This document shows, piece after piece, positions 55,883-64,000 of a DNA stretch of 64,000 bases; position 1 is the stretch's first letter, and every line of letters begins with the position of its first letter. A program made the position numbers and the translations under genes. Origin of the DNA: Martelella sp. HB161492 (GTDB taxonomy: Bacteria; Pseudomonadota; Alphaproteobacteria; Rhizobiales; Rhizobiaceae). The stretch is taken from the NCBI RefSeq assembly GCF_013184775.1, contig NZ_JAATVV010000003.1, positions 310,001 through 374,000 of the forward strand, in the 5' to 3' direction. The notes below the pieces were generated by a model that was given only the letters and a program-made list of their open reading frames with translations, was not told where the DNA came from and searched no databases.

Positions 55883-58800
55883 TAAAGTCCTGCGGGACGC
55901 CTGAGATCGAGGGTCGTCGGGAATTCCGGCGAGGGGGCCTCACGATAGATCGTGTGCCAGCCGCCAGTATGGCCCGAAGCCTCGAACCGCGCCAGTCGCC
56001 GCGCTTCTGCCTCGTTGCTGTTGACGGGGAAGGTCTCATAGTTCCGCCCGCCGGGATGTGCAACATGGTATATGCACCCGCCTATCGAACGAGCCGACCA
56101 TGTGTCGTAAATATCAAACGTCAGGGGCGAGTTGACCGGCAGGACCGGATGCAGGCCCGAGGCCGGTTGCCAGGCCTTGAAACGGACACCCGCCACTGAA
56201 ACACCGGATTTTCCGGTTGGCTTCAGCGGAACCTGCCGCCCGTTGCAGGTCACAATATAGCGGTCCGGAGCGCTGCTTTCCAGCAGCACCTGCAATCGTT
56301 CCACGGAAGAATCGACGTAACGCACTGTTCCGCCCGGCGCTCCCTGCTCGCCCATGACATGCCATGGCTCAAGGGCCTGGCGCAGTTCGAGGCGATTGCC
56401 CTCATATTCGACCTCACCGAAGAAGGGGAAGCGGAACTGAAGCTGGGCTTCGAACCATTCCGGCCGCATCTCGATGCCGTTGAGCTTCAGATCCCCCAGC
56501 ACATCCATGAAGTCGGTCCAGATGTAATGCGGCAGCATGAAGCGGTCGGCAAGCGCTGTGCCCCAGCGGGTGAACTTGCCATCCAGCGGGTTCTTCCAGA
56601 AGCGTACCAGAAGGGCGCGTACCAGAAGCTGCTGGGCGAGGTTCATGCGCGCATTTGGCGGCATTTCGAATCCACGGAACTCGACAAGGCCGAGACGCCC
56701 GGTCGAGCTGTCCGGCGAAAACAGCTTGTCGATGCAGATTTCCGCCCGGTGGGTATTGCCCGAAACATCGATCAGCAGGTTGCGGAACAGCCGGTCGACG
56801 AGCCAGGGCAGCGGCGGCAGATAGCCCGATTGCGGATGCGGGATCTGCGACAGTGCAATTTCCAGCTCATAAAGCGAATCGTGCCGGGCCTCGTCGATAC
56901 GCGGTGCCTGGCTGGTCGGGCCGATGAACAGGCTGGAAAACAGATAGGAAAGCGAAGGGTGACGCTGCCAGTGCAGCACGACACTTTTCAGAAGGTCGGG
57001 CCGGCGCAGGAACGGGCTGTCGCCCGGATTGGCGCCGCCGACGACGACGTGATTGCCGCCGCCGGTACCGGTGTGGCGACCGTCGATCATGAACTTGTCG
57101 GCGCCAAGCCGGGATTGCCTGGCTTCTTCATAAAGCGCGGTTGTGGTGCTGACGATATCCTTCCAGCTGGACGCCGGATGGATATTGACCTCGATGACAC
57201 CCGGATCGGGGGCAACGCGGATCACGTTGATGCGCTCGTCCTGCGGCGGCGCATAGCCTTCGATATGCACTGGCAGTCCGAGTTTTTCGGCGGCGCGCTC
57301 GGCCGAGGCAATCAGATCAAGATATTCTTCCAGCGTCACCGTCGGCGGCATGAAGACGCAGAGCCGCCCGTCGCGCGGTTCAACCGATATCGCCGTGCGC
57401 ACAAAGCCGCCGATCGACTGTCCGGCAACCGGATTGGCGGAGGTCGGCGTATCCTCGAAGGGCTTGAAGCTTGCCTGCGGCAGCGGGCGTCCCTCATCGT
57501 GGCGGAAATCGGGAAGCGGATCGCGTTTCACCGATGGGTCGAGCGGGTTGATGAAGGGATATTGGGCGGCCGGAATATAGGCAAGCGAATCGAGTGGCAG
57601 GCGGAAGCCGACCGGACTGTCGCCGGGAATGAGGAAGATGCGGCCGCGCCGCGTCGTCCACTTCTCCGACACCCAGGTGAGCCCGGAGGCACGGCCCTGC
57701 CAGGCCTGCACCGGCAGGACATAGCCGGTCGGCCGTGTCAGTCCGCGCTCGAAGACGCGGGCAATGCGGGCGCGGTCCTCGGCATTTTTGAGCTTGGAGT
57801 TGGACGGATCGACATTTTCCGGCAGAGAGCCTTCGCGCATGATCCATTCTGCCGGATCCTCGAAGGCGGGAGCAACCATTTCGGGTGCGATGTCGAGCTC
57901 GGTGGCAATCGCCTGCAGCAGGCGGCCGGCATCATTCTCGTCGATACCGGTTTCCTTCTTTTCCTCGGCAATCAGTTCCGGCTTGTTCCAGATCGGCAGG
58001 CCATCCTTGCGCCAGTAGAGCGAGAAGGTCCAGCGCGGCAGGCTTTCGCCGGGATACCACTTGCCCTGACCGTAATGCAGGAAGCCGCCGGGCGCGAAGC
58101 GCTCGCGCAGCCGCCTGATCAGCGTGTCGGCAAGACCACGCTTCATCGGGCCGACGGCGCCGGTATTCCATTCGTCGGCCTGAAAATCATCGATCGAGAC
58201 GAAGGTCGGCTCGCCGCCCATGGTGAGCCGCATGTCCGTATCTTCAAGGATCGTGTCGACCTTTTCGCCAAGCGCGTTCAGCGCCTCCCAGCTTTCATCC
58301 GAAAAGGGTTTGGTGATACGCGGATGTTCGGCCACGCGCGACACTTTCATGTCGAAGTCGAACGTCGTTTCGGCGTCGCCATAAAGGCCGCCGGAGATCG
58401 GCGCGGCATTGCGGAAATGCGGCGTGGCGGCCAGCGGAATATGGCTCTCGCCGGTCAGAAGGCCGGAGGTTGCATCAAGGCCGATCCAGCCGGCACCCGG
58501 CAGGTAGACTTCGGCCCAGGCATGCAGGTCGGTGAAGTCGTGATCCGTGCCCGAGGGGCCGTCAAGCGCCTTCAGATCCGGTTCCAGCTGGATGAGGTAG
58601 CCGGAGACGAACCGGGCGGCGAGCCCCATATTGCGCAGGATCTGCACCAGCAGCCAGGCGGAATCGCGACACGAGCCGGAGGCGCGTTCCAGCGTTTCCT
58701 CAGGCGTCTGCACGCCCGGCTCCATGCGGATGATGTAGTTGACGTCATGCTGAAGTCCGGCATTGATGCCAACAATCAGATCGACGGTTGTCTGGCCGGG

Positions 58801-59211
58801 CGTCAGGTCGAGCTTTTTCATATAGGCGGCGAGGCGCGGGCCCATCGGCTCGGGCTTGATGTAGATCGAAAGATCTTCGGCGATGCCCTCGTCATATTCG
58901 AAAGGATATTTGGTCGCCTGTTCCTCGACGAAGAAGTCGAACGGATTATAGACCGTCATGTCGGCAACCAGGTCGACCTCGATCTTCAGTTCGCGTACCG
59001 GCTCGGGAAAGACAAAGCGGGCAAGATAGTTGCCATAGGGGTCCTGCTGCAGGTTCACGAAGTGGTTGGACGGCGTGACCTTCAGCGAATGGGAGATGAC
59101 TTTGGTCTTGGAATGGGAAGCGGGCTTTAGTCTTATGATCTGCGGCCCGAGAATAACGGGCTTGTCGTACTTGTAATGAGTCAGATGATAAATTGCTGCT
59201 TTAATTGACAT
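55882..59211 (-). CDS. Large transglutaminase-like / DUF2126 protein
   Basis: This 1109-residue protein has an N-terminal transglutaminase-like domain (about 1-300), with Cys in SGSCRDSAWLLVQ, His in FTDLHAWAEVYLP and Asp in GLDATSGLL. A DUF2126 region (about 330-1105) follows, including GGEPTFVSIDD, DGRHTGTGGGNHVVVGGA and LSYLFSSLFIGPTSQAPR. The ATG at 59211 follows AGGA and opens MSIKAAIYHLTHYKYD as in relatives. It is first in a cluster predicted to make or cleave peptide-like products; no product is known. Confidence 0.9.
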   Translation of the reverse strand: MSIKAAIYHLTHYKYDKPVILGPQIIRLKPASHSKTKVISHSLKVTPSNHFVNLQQDPYGNYLARFVFPEPVRELKIEVDLVADMTVYNPFDFFVEEQATKYPFEYDEGIAEDLSIYIKPEPMGPRLAAYMKKLDLTPGQTTVDLIVGINAGLQHDVNYIIRMEPGVQTPEETLERASGSCRDSAWLLVQILRNMGLAARFVSGYLIQLEPDLKALDGPSGTDHDFTDLHAWAEVYLPGAGWIGLDATSGLLTGESHIPLAATPHFRNAAPISGGLYGDAETTFDFDMKVSRVAEHPRITKPFSDESWEALNALGEKVDTILEDTDMRLTMGGEPTFVSIDDFQADEWNTGAVGPMKRGLADTLIRRLRERFAPGGFLHYGQGKWYPGESLPRWTFSLYWRKDGLPIWNKPELIAEEKKETGIDENDAGRLLQAIATELDIAPEMVAPAFEDPAEWIMREGSLPENVDPSNSKLKNAEDRARIARVFERGLTRPTGYVLPVQAWQGRASGLTWVSEKWTTRRGRIFLIPGDSPVGFRLPLDSLAYIPAAQYPFINPLDPSVKRDPLPDFRHDEGRPLPQASFKPFEDTPTSANPVAGQSIGGFVRTAISVEPRDGRLCVFMPPTVTLEEYLDLIASAERAAEKLGLPVHIEGYAPPQDERINVIRVAPDPGVIEVNIHPASSWKDIVSTTTALYEEARQSRLGADKFMIDGRHTGTGGGNHVVVGGANPGDSPFLRRPDLLKSVVLHWQRHPSLSYLFSSLFIGPTSQAPRIDEARHDSLYELEIALSQIPHPQSGYLPPLPWLVDRLFRNLLIDVSGNTHRAEICIDKLFSPDSSTGRLGLVEFRGFEMPPNARMNLAQQLLVRALLVRFWKNPLDGKFTRWGTALADRFMLPHYIWTDFMDVLGDLKLNGIEMRPEWFEAQLQFRFPFFGEVEYEGNRLELRQALEPWHVMGEQGAPGGTVRYVDSSVERLQVLLESSAPDRYIVTCNGRQVPLKPTGKSGVSVAGVRFKAWQPASGLHPVLPVNSPLTFDIYDTWSARSIGGCIYHVAHPGGRNYETFPVNSNEAEARRLARFEASGHTGGWHTIYREAPSPEFPTTLDLRRPAGL

Positions 59212-59386
59212 TATTATCCTGTCCGGCCATTCCGGCCTCTTCCCCTCATTCTTATCGGAGAAAGTTTGGGCAAAGCCTGTCAATAAAGCAAGCGCCATTT
59301 GAACGCAGATCGCGCTTGCAGCGTATCCGTGTCTCCGCCGCCGCACCCCTGGTCCGGCTGGCCGTTGCGCCGGCGGATAATCGGCC

Positions 59387-60532
59387 TCAGTCGAGCGTCG
59401 TATGGAAACGGGTCACGGCAATGATGATGGCGATCACGGCAATGGCGCCGAGAACCAGAGAATCATAGCCGAGCAGGGTGATATCGGCACCTTTCAGCAT
59501 GATTGCGCGCACGATCCGGAGATAATGGGTCAGCGGCAGGCATTCGCCGAGATATTGCGCCCATTTCGGCATGCCGTCGAAGGGGAACATGAAACCGGAC
59601 AGAAGGATGCTCGGCATGAAATACATCACCGACATCTGCACGGCCTGAAGCTGATTGGCAGCTATAGTGGAGAAGGTGTAGCCGATCGAAAGATTGGTGA
59701 TCACGAACAGAAGCGTCAGCCCGACCAGAGACCAGGGGTCGCCCAGCACCGGTACGCGGAAGATGAACAGGCCGAAAGTGATAATCAGAAGCGCCTGCAT
59801 CAGCCCGATCAGCACGTAAGGTGTGATCTTGCCGAGCATGATCTCCAGCGGGGTGATCGGCATGGCGAGCAGATTTTCCATCGTGCCGCGCTCGGTCTCG
59901 CGGGTCACCGCAAGGGCTGTGAAGACCACCAGCGTCATGGTGAGGATGGTGCCAAGCAGGCCGGGAATGATGTTGAGCGTCGATTTTCCTGCCGGGTTGT
60001 AGCGGCGATGCTGGATGATCTGATAGGGCGGATCGGTCGCCGCCTCGATGCGGACATGGCGCAGTCCCGCCACCGAGGTCGAAATGATGCCCGAAAGCGC
60101 GCCGAGCGCCGAGGAGGAGGCCACCGGGTCGGTGGCGTCGGCTGCCACCAGCAGCGCCGGTGACAGGCCGCGGCGCATGTCACGCTCGAAATTGGGCGGA
60201 ATTTCCACGACGAACAGAACCTTGCCGGATTCCAGCAGCCTGTCCATGTCCGCAGGACGGGTCACGGTTTCGGTGATATCGAAGAAATCCGTATTCTCCA
60301 GCGCAGCGATGATGGCGCGCGAAGTGTCGGTGCTCTCCGACATCATCATCGCGGTTGGCAGGTGATGCGGTGTGGTGTTGATGGCAAAGCCGAACAGCAG
60401 CAATTGCATGATCGGCAGCATCACCATCATGCCGAGCGTCAGCCGGTCGCGGGTCATCTGGATGAATTCCTTGATGGTCATCGCCCGGAACCGGTTGAAG
60501 GATGCGGCAAAGGATCCCCGTTCAGCCATCAT
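59387..60532 (-). CDS. ABC-2 type transporter permease
   Basis: This 381-residue ABC-2 permease has one N-terminal transmembrane helix (about 30-52), an extracytoplasmic domain of about 120 residues and five C-terminal helices (about 190-375). YbhS/YbhR-type exporters look alike. Its 5' end overlaps the ATPase gene. Where E. coli has two permease genes, only one occurs here, so it would have to homodimerise. Confidence 0.9.
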   Translation of the reverse strand: MMAERGSFAASFNRFRAMTIKEFIQMTRDRLTLGMMVMLPIMQLLLFGFAINTTPHHLPTAMMMSESTDTSRAIIAALENTDFFDITETVTRPADMDRLLESGKVLFVVEIPPNFERDMRRGLSPALLVAADATDPVASSSALGALSGIISTSVAGLRHVRIEAATDPPYQIIQHRRYNPAGKSTLNIIPGLLGTILTMTLVVFTALAVTRETERGTMENLLAMPITPLEIMLGKITPYVLIGLMQALLIITFGLFIFRVPVLGDPWSLVGLTLLFVITNLSIGYTFSTIAANQLQAVQMSVMYFMPSILLSGFMFPFDGMPKWAQYLGECLPLTHYLRIVRAIMLKGADITLLGYDSLVLGAIAVIAIIIAVTRFHTTLD

Positions 60533-61460
60533 CGAAATTGTCCTTCGAGGCGTTCATGAGGTAGATGAAGGCGTCTTCCAGCGTCGCTTCGCCCGAGACA
60601 CAGCGGATATCGCTGCGCGCCGCATAGGGTGCAAGCGACTGCTCCAGAAGAGCGGCATCATGGCCGCAGACATGCAGCGAGGCGCCGAAGGGCGCGACCA
60701 GGTCGATGCCGTCGAGACGCTCGAGCTCGCCCTGCAGCTGATGCACGTTCGGCCCCGAGATCATCCAGGCCTGCAGGCCCGAGGCGGCGACCACATCATC
60801 CACCGAGCCGGAGACCACCAGCTTGCCATAGGCGAGATAGGCAATCTCATGGCAGCGCTCCGCCTCGTCCATATAGTGGGTCGAGACGAGCACGGAGAGG
60901 CCGTCTGCGGCAAGTGCGTGGATCTCGGCCCAGAATTCGCGACGGGCCTTGGGATCGACGCCCGCGGTCGGTTCGTCCAGCAGCAAGAGATCGGGATCGG
61001 GCAGCGTGCAGGCGCCAAGGGCAAGGCGCTGCTTCCAGCCGCCGGAAAGATTGCCGGCGAGCTGTTTTTCACGGCCGCCGAGGCCGAGCTTTTCAATCGC
61101 CTGAGAGGCGCGCTTCTTCGGATCCTTCAGGCCATGAATGCGGGCGACGAATTCGAGGTTCTCGCGGATCGTCAGATCCTGATAGAGCGAGAAGCGCTGG
61201 GTCATATAGCCGACCCGCCGGCGGATACGCTCGCCATCCCTGGTAATATCGAGACCAAGGCAGGTGCCGGTGCCGGAATCAGGTGTCAGCAAGCCGCACA
61301 ACATGCGGATCGTGGTGGTCTTGCCGGAGCCATTGGGTCCGAGAAAGCCGTGGATCGTGCCTTTTTTCACCGCCATGGACAGCCTGTCGACCACGGTCTT
61401 GCCGCCGAAGCTTTTCGAAAGCTCATGGACCTCGATGACATTCTCGCCCGCATCGCTCAT
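60522..61460 (-). CDS. ABC transporter ATP-binding protein (YbhF-like)
   Basis: This 312-residue ATPase carries Walker A GPNGSGKTTTIRML, the signature NLSGGWKQRLALG, Walker B LLLLDEPTAGVDP and the H-loop STHYMD. It is a single-copy ATPase, unlike the double-domain YbhF. Its start overlaps the HlyD gene by four bases and its end overlaps the permease start by 11, indicating tight coupling. Confidence 0.93.
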   Translation of the reverse strand: MSDAGENVIEVHELSKSFGGKTVVDRLSMAVKKGTIHGFLGPNGSGKTTTIRMLCGLLTPDSGTGTCLGLDITRDGERIRRRVGYMTQRFSLYQDLTIRENLEFVARIHGLKDPKKRASQAIEKLGLGGREKQLAGNLSGGWKQRLALGACTLPDPDLLLLDEPTAGVDPKARREFWAEIHALAADGLSVLVSTHYMDEAERCHEIAYLAYGKLVVSGSVDDVVAASGLQAWMISGPNVHQLQGELERLDGIDLVAPFGASLHVCGHDAALLEQSLAPYAARSDIRCVSGEATLEDAFIYLMNASKDNFDDG

Positions 61461-62425
61461 GGCTTCATTCCGGCTTTCGAAACGCTGACGGGAAGGCCAA
61501 CGGGCAGCGATCGCGGATTATCCGGCTTCGCCTTCAGCCGATAGACCATTTTGGCGCGTTCCTCGCGGGAAAAGATTTCCGGCGGCGTATATTCGGCCGA
61601 CCGGGCCATGAAGCTGACAGTCGCCATTTCGCCGTTGCAGCCGTCGCAGGATAGCGCCACCTTGTCCCCGACCTTCAGGCTGGCGATGTCGCCTTCAGGG
61701 ACAAAGAATTCGATATTGATATTGCCGGGCGGCAGAAGCGCCACGATCGGCCGGCCAGCCGGAGCAACCTCTCCGGTGCGGTAATAGGTTTCCTGCACGC
61801 TGCCGGCAGCGGGCGCTGAAATGGTTTTCAGCGCAACGACGGCTTTGGCAGCGGCAAGATCGGATCTGGCTGCAGACACGGCCTGCTCGGCTTCGGCGAT
61901 ATTTTCGTCACGCTGCGGCAACTTGCCAAGCGCAATCTGGGCATTGATCTTGTCGAGCGCCGCCTTTGCCTGTTCGAAGGCGCTGACGGCGTTGTCGAGA
62001 TTGGCCTTGGTGCCGGTCTGCTGCTGGTAAAGCGCGCGGGCGCGCTCAAGCGCCTGTTTGGCATAGGTCAGGGCGGCTTCCGCTTCCGCCTTGGCAGCCT
62101 GAAGCTGTTGCAGCTCTTCCGGGCGGTACTGCGGGGCTTTTGCCAGTGAGAGAGCGGCCTGCTGGCGCGCAAGCGTGGCCTCTGCCGTGTCAACAGCGGC
62201 CTGTTCTGAGGTGCTTTCAAGCGTGAACAGCACCTGTCCCGCCTGCGCTTCGTCCCCCTCGGTAACACTCAGTGATGTCAGCCGCGCTGTCGATGGCGCG
62301 CCGATATAGAGCATGTCGGCCTCCACATAGCCGAGCCAGCCTTGTTCGGTCTTGGGGGCGAAGAAATAGAGTGCTGCCGAAAGGCCAGCGACAAGCACAG
62401 CGACGATCGCGATGAAACGCTTCAT
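61457..62425 (-). CDS. HlyD-family membrane-fusion protein (YbhG-like)
   Basis: This 322-residue periplasmic adaptor has an N-terminal membrane anchor (about 2-20) and biotinyl-lipoyl-like halves around a long coiled coil (about 75-190, Ala/Gln/Glu-rich). A beta-barrel end contains GNINIEFFVPEGDIASLKVGD. It links the ABC pump to an outer-membrane channel. The start overlaps the tetR stop by four bases. Confidence 0.92.
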   Translation of the reverse strand: MKRFIAIVAVLVAGLSAALYFFAPKTEQGWLGYVEADMLYIGAPSTARLTSLSVTEGDEAQAGQVLFTLESTSEQAAVDTAEATLARQQAALSLAKAPQYRPEELQQLQAAKAEAEAALTYAKQALERARALYQQQTGTKANLDNAVSAFEQAKAALDKINAQIALGKLPQRDENIAEAEQAVSAARSDLAAAKAVVALKTISAPAAGSVQETYYRTGEVAPAGRPIVALLPPGNINIEFFVPEGDIASLKVGDKVALSCDGCNGEMATVSFMARSAEYTPPEIFSREERAKMVYRLKAKPDNPRSLPVGLPVSVSKAGMKP

Positions 62426-63051
62426 TGCTCCGCTCCTTCAGCGGGGTGAAACAGGGAATCGAGGAAGAACTGGAAGGCTGCCTCGCTGTCGAAGCGGCCG
62501 AACCGCTGGAACAGCGTGTTCCAGACCACGGTCATCACCAGCGGAGCGAAGATCACCTGCGGCGCGCGCATCACGATGGTGGAGCGCAGCTCACCGCGCG
62601 CCTTTGCCCGCTCGAGAAGGACACCGAGCAGATCAAGTCCCGGGCGGATAAGGTTATTGTGATAATAGGCCGCGAGTTCGGGAAAGTTGCCCATTTCGGT
62701 GATGACGAGGCGGAGGAGGTCGGCCTTGCGCGTGGCCAGAACTTCGACGGAGAAGGTCTGGTAGACCGAGGCGAGGATGTCCCGCGCGGTGAATTCCTCA
62801 TGGGCCAGCAACTGCTCGCCATTGGTGATCAACGGCGTCATCAGCTCGGCCACCAGTCCCATGAACAGCGCCTGCTTGTCGGAGAAATAGAGATAGATTG
62901 TCCCCTTGCCGAGCCCGGCCGCCCGCGCAATGTCTTCGATCCGCGCGCTGGCGAAGCCCTTTTCGGCAAAGACCGTCAGCGCTGCTTCCAGAATCATGCG
63001 TCGCCGCTCCTCCGGTGGTATCGCCTGCCGTTTCCGCTCCGTCGTGGTCAC
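62422..63051 (-). CDS. TetR-family transcriptional regulator (CecR-like)
   Basis: This 209-residue repressor has an N-terminal TetR HTH, with ILEAALTVFAEKGFASARIEDIA followed by GLGKGTIYLYFSDKQALF (both partly quoted). Its C-terminal ligand domain is variable. The operon order tetR-hlyD-ATPase-permease resembles E. coli cecR-ybhGFSR. It probably represses its own operon through the palindrome just upstream. Confidence 0.92.
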   Translation of the reverse strand: MTTTERKRQAIPPEERRRMILEAALTVFAEKGFASARIEDIARAAGLGKGTIYLYFSDKQALFMGLVAELMTPLITNGEQLLAHEEFTARDILASVYQTFSVEVLATRKADLLRLVITEMGNFPELAAYYHNNLIRPGLDLLGVLLERAKARGELRSTIVMRAPQVIFAPLVMTVVWNTLFQRFGRFDSEAAFQFFLDSLFHPAEGAEQ

Positions 63052-63072
63052 CGTGAAATCGCTCCATTTTTC

Positions 63073-63090
63073 TGACTGACCAGTCAGTCA
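63073..63090. promoter_or_regulatory. Candidate TetR operator
   Basis: TGACTGACCAGTCAGTCA is an 18-bp near-perfect palindrome (16 of 18 positions) 22 bp upstream of the tetR start. Its size and position suit autoregulation. Confidence 0.65.
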
Positions 63091-63154
63091 TATCATCGGT
63101 GGCCTGCTACGGCAACCAGAACTTGCGGATGTTCGGGCAGGCGGAGAGGGCGGT

Positions 63155-63325
63155 GCGATGGCGGCAAGCGTCAGCCCAAGGAAAGGGCGCGATGGCGGCA
63201 AGCATCGGCCCGAGAAGCGGGCGTGATGAGAGCAAGCATCGACCCGAGCGGTGGGGGCGATGGCGGCGAGCGTCGGACCTGGAAGGGGGGCGCGATGGTG
63301 TCGAGCATTGGCTCTGGCCGTTGGA
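63155..63325. repeat. Imperfect 34-bp tandem repeat (minisatellite)
   Basis: Five degenerate units start at 63155, 63189, 63223, 63257 and 63292. Each opens with GCGATGGCGGCAAGC or a variant. Unit lengths are 34, 34, 34, 35 and about 34 nt. Because 34 is not a multiple of three, the array is unlikely to encode a protein repeat. Confidence 0.75.
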
Positions 63326-63568
63326 TGGCCGTAAGCACCGGCGGGGGGGCAAAGGGGCGGGACGATCTGGCGCGTGATCCGGCCAGCCTGACCTGAGAGC
63401 GACAGGATCAAGGGGGCATGAACAGTCACGCAGAGCGCCGGGCCGAAACCACAAGATTGCAAGATGCACTCGGTCAAGAAGGGCTTTTCGCTCCGACATG
63501 GCCGTGCCGCATTGCCCTCAGGCCTGGCGAGCGCAAAGCTGATCGATCAGCGCGCAAAAGGGCAATGA

Positions 63569-63605
63569 GACGGGGCGACGGCGAAGCCCGTTGCCGCGCC
63601 CCGTC
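63569..63605 (-). terminator. Possible terminator of the adenine deaminase gene
   Basis: GACGGGGCG (63569-63577) and CGCCCCGTC (63597-63605) form a 9-bp stem about 50 nt downstream of the ade stop on the minus strand. The following T-tract is weak. Confidence 0.4.
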
Positions 63606-63654
63606 AGTGGTCGGGGCCTGCAGTTCATGACCGCGCAGAGGGACGCGGCCGCGC

Positions 63655-64000
63655 TCAGCCGGCAGCAGCGATGGGCATAAGCGACTGAGCGTCTTCTGCT
63701 TCATTGGCGGCCGGCGGCCGGGCATTGGGGGTGAGGCCGGTCAGCAGCCGGAACAGCATGAAGGGCTGCGGCCAGTCCACCACCGTTGCCAGCGCGTCCC
63801 GGATTGTCGCCAGGGCTTCGGCGGCTTCCGGCAGGGAGCGCCTGTTGCCGATATCATGTTGCGGCAGCGCCATCAGCGCATGAACCCAGCCATCGGCGGC
63901 AACGGCCATACCGCCGCCGGCATCAATGACGGAATTGGCTGCAACGGCCATATCCTGTTCCGCACGGCCAATCACGAGAAGCTTTCCCGGCGCATAAGAC
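63655..64000 (-). CDS. ade: Adenine deaminase, C-terminal part (partial)
   Basis: The last 114 codons or so are present, and the gene continues beyond the right edge. The segment includes KLLVIGRAEQDMAVAANSVIDAGGGMAVAADG (in part), then SLPEAAEALATIRDAL and PQPFMLFRLLTGL. This follows the pattern of the adenine deaminase C-terminal domain (VVG...DMA.AVN.LI..GGG, then PFM). The enzyme converts adenine to hypoxanthine. The catalytic domain is outside the window. The assignment rests on the C-terminal domain only. Confidence 0.75.
   Translation of the reverse strand, partial: SYAPGKLLVIGRAEQDMAVAANSVIDAGGGMAVAADGWVHALMALPQHDIGNRRSLPEAAEALATIRDALATVVDWPQPFMLFRLLTGLTPNARPPAANEAEDAQSLMPIAAAG

Larger units (their letters stand above)
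63091..63654. other. Non-coding region between tetR and the adenine deaminase end
   Basis: This 564-nt region contains the 34-bp tandem repeat and a hairpin, both listed separately. Frames on both strands are open but change phase with each repeat and lack family similarity. No gene is supported here. Confidence 0.55.

Noticed and set aside
56359-59130. Plus-strand open frame of 923 codons opposite the DUF2126 gene
   Set aside because: It results from codon bias in the GC-rich minus-strand gene; its composition is atypical and no domain is visible.
63155-63325. CRISPR array
   Set aside because: Units are adjacent and degenerate without unique spacers, and no cas genes occur; this is a tandem repeat.
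63099-63630. Several small frames in and after the 34-bp repeat array
   Set aside because: The repeat unit is not a multiple of three, so the translations lose any repeat pattern; no ribosome sites or homologies were seen.

Overview
The window is a GC-rich, densely coded chromosomal stretch from an alphaproteobacterium, most likely a Hyphomicrobiales (Rhizobiales) member near the Rhizobiaceae. This is inferred from gene content: split hisZ/hisG, a perfect CIRCE element before groESL, an hmuPSTUV haem locus with a RirA-type IRO box, a heterotetrameric sarcosine oxidase operon, and rhizobial-style palindromic intergenic repeats. No rRNA, tRNA, insertion sequence, CRISPR array or phage gene was recognised.

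Layout. 1-2.5 kb: end of a DeoR-type regulator, a BtpA-family protein and an FGGY sugar kinase. 2.6-5.1 kb: sodB and an isochorismatase-like hydrolase/GlxA-type regulator pair. 5.5-7.3 kb: hisZ-hisG. 7.5-12 kb: a glutathione transferase, a DoxD-DoxA fusion membrane protein and a marR-FUSC exporter operon. 12.3-14.4 kb: groES-groEL. 14.8-24.8 kb: a HAD phosphatase, ribF, ileS, a lipoprotein, a GNAT acetyltransferase, tadA, an RluB-type pseudouridine synthase and rsmD. This block is interrupted at 16.9-17.6 kb by an orphan coiled-coil protein. 24.9-26.2 kb: a gene for an ExoY/edema-factor-like nucleotidyl cyclase, with an AT-rich upstream tract. 26.4-32.7 kb: hmuVUTS, hmuP, a small exported protein and a TonB-like protein. 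32.7-34.5 kb: a VOC protein, a TPR lipoprotein and rpsU. 34.8-41.3 kb: soxB, an alpha/beta hydrolase, soxD, soxA, soxG and a convergent MaoC hydratase.

From 41 to 63 kb nearly everything is on the minus strand: a complete glycogen operon (glgP-glgB-glgC-glgA-pgm-glgX); a three-gene transglutaminase/circularly permuted ATP-grasp/alpha-E cluster; and a self-regulated tetR-hlyD-ABC ATPase-ABC permease exporter operon. The window ends with a 34-bp minisatellite and the C-terminal part of an adenine deaminase.

The most notable item is the ExoY-like nucleotidyl cyclase at 24.9-26.2 kb. Relatives of this family are toxins or type III effectors, yet no secretion machinery lies in the window. A second orphan gene at 16.9 kb has a Ser/Pro-rich N-terminus and could also be a secreted protein; that is only inference. 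Other items of interest are the DoxDA fusion, an alpha/beta hydrolase with Asp in the nucleophile position inside the sox operon, the predicted peptide-ligase cluster, and a family of modular intergenic repeats.
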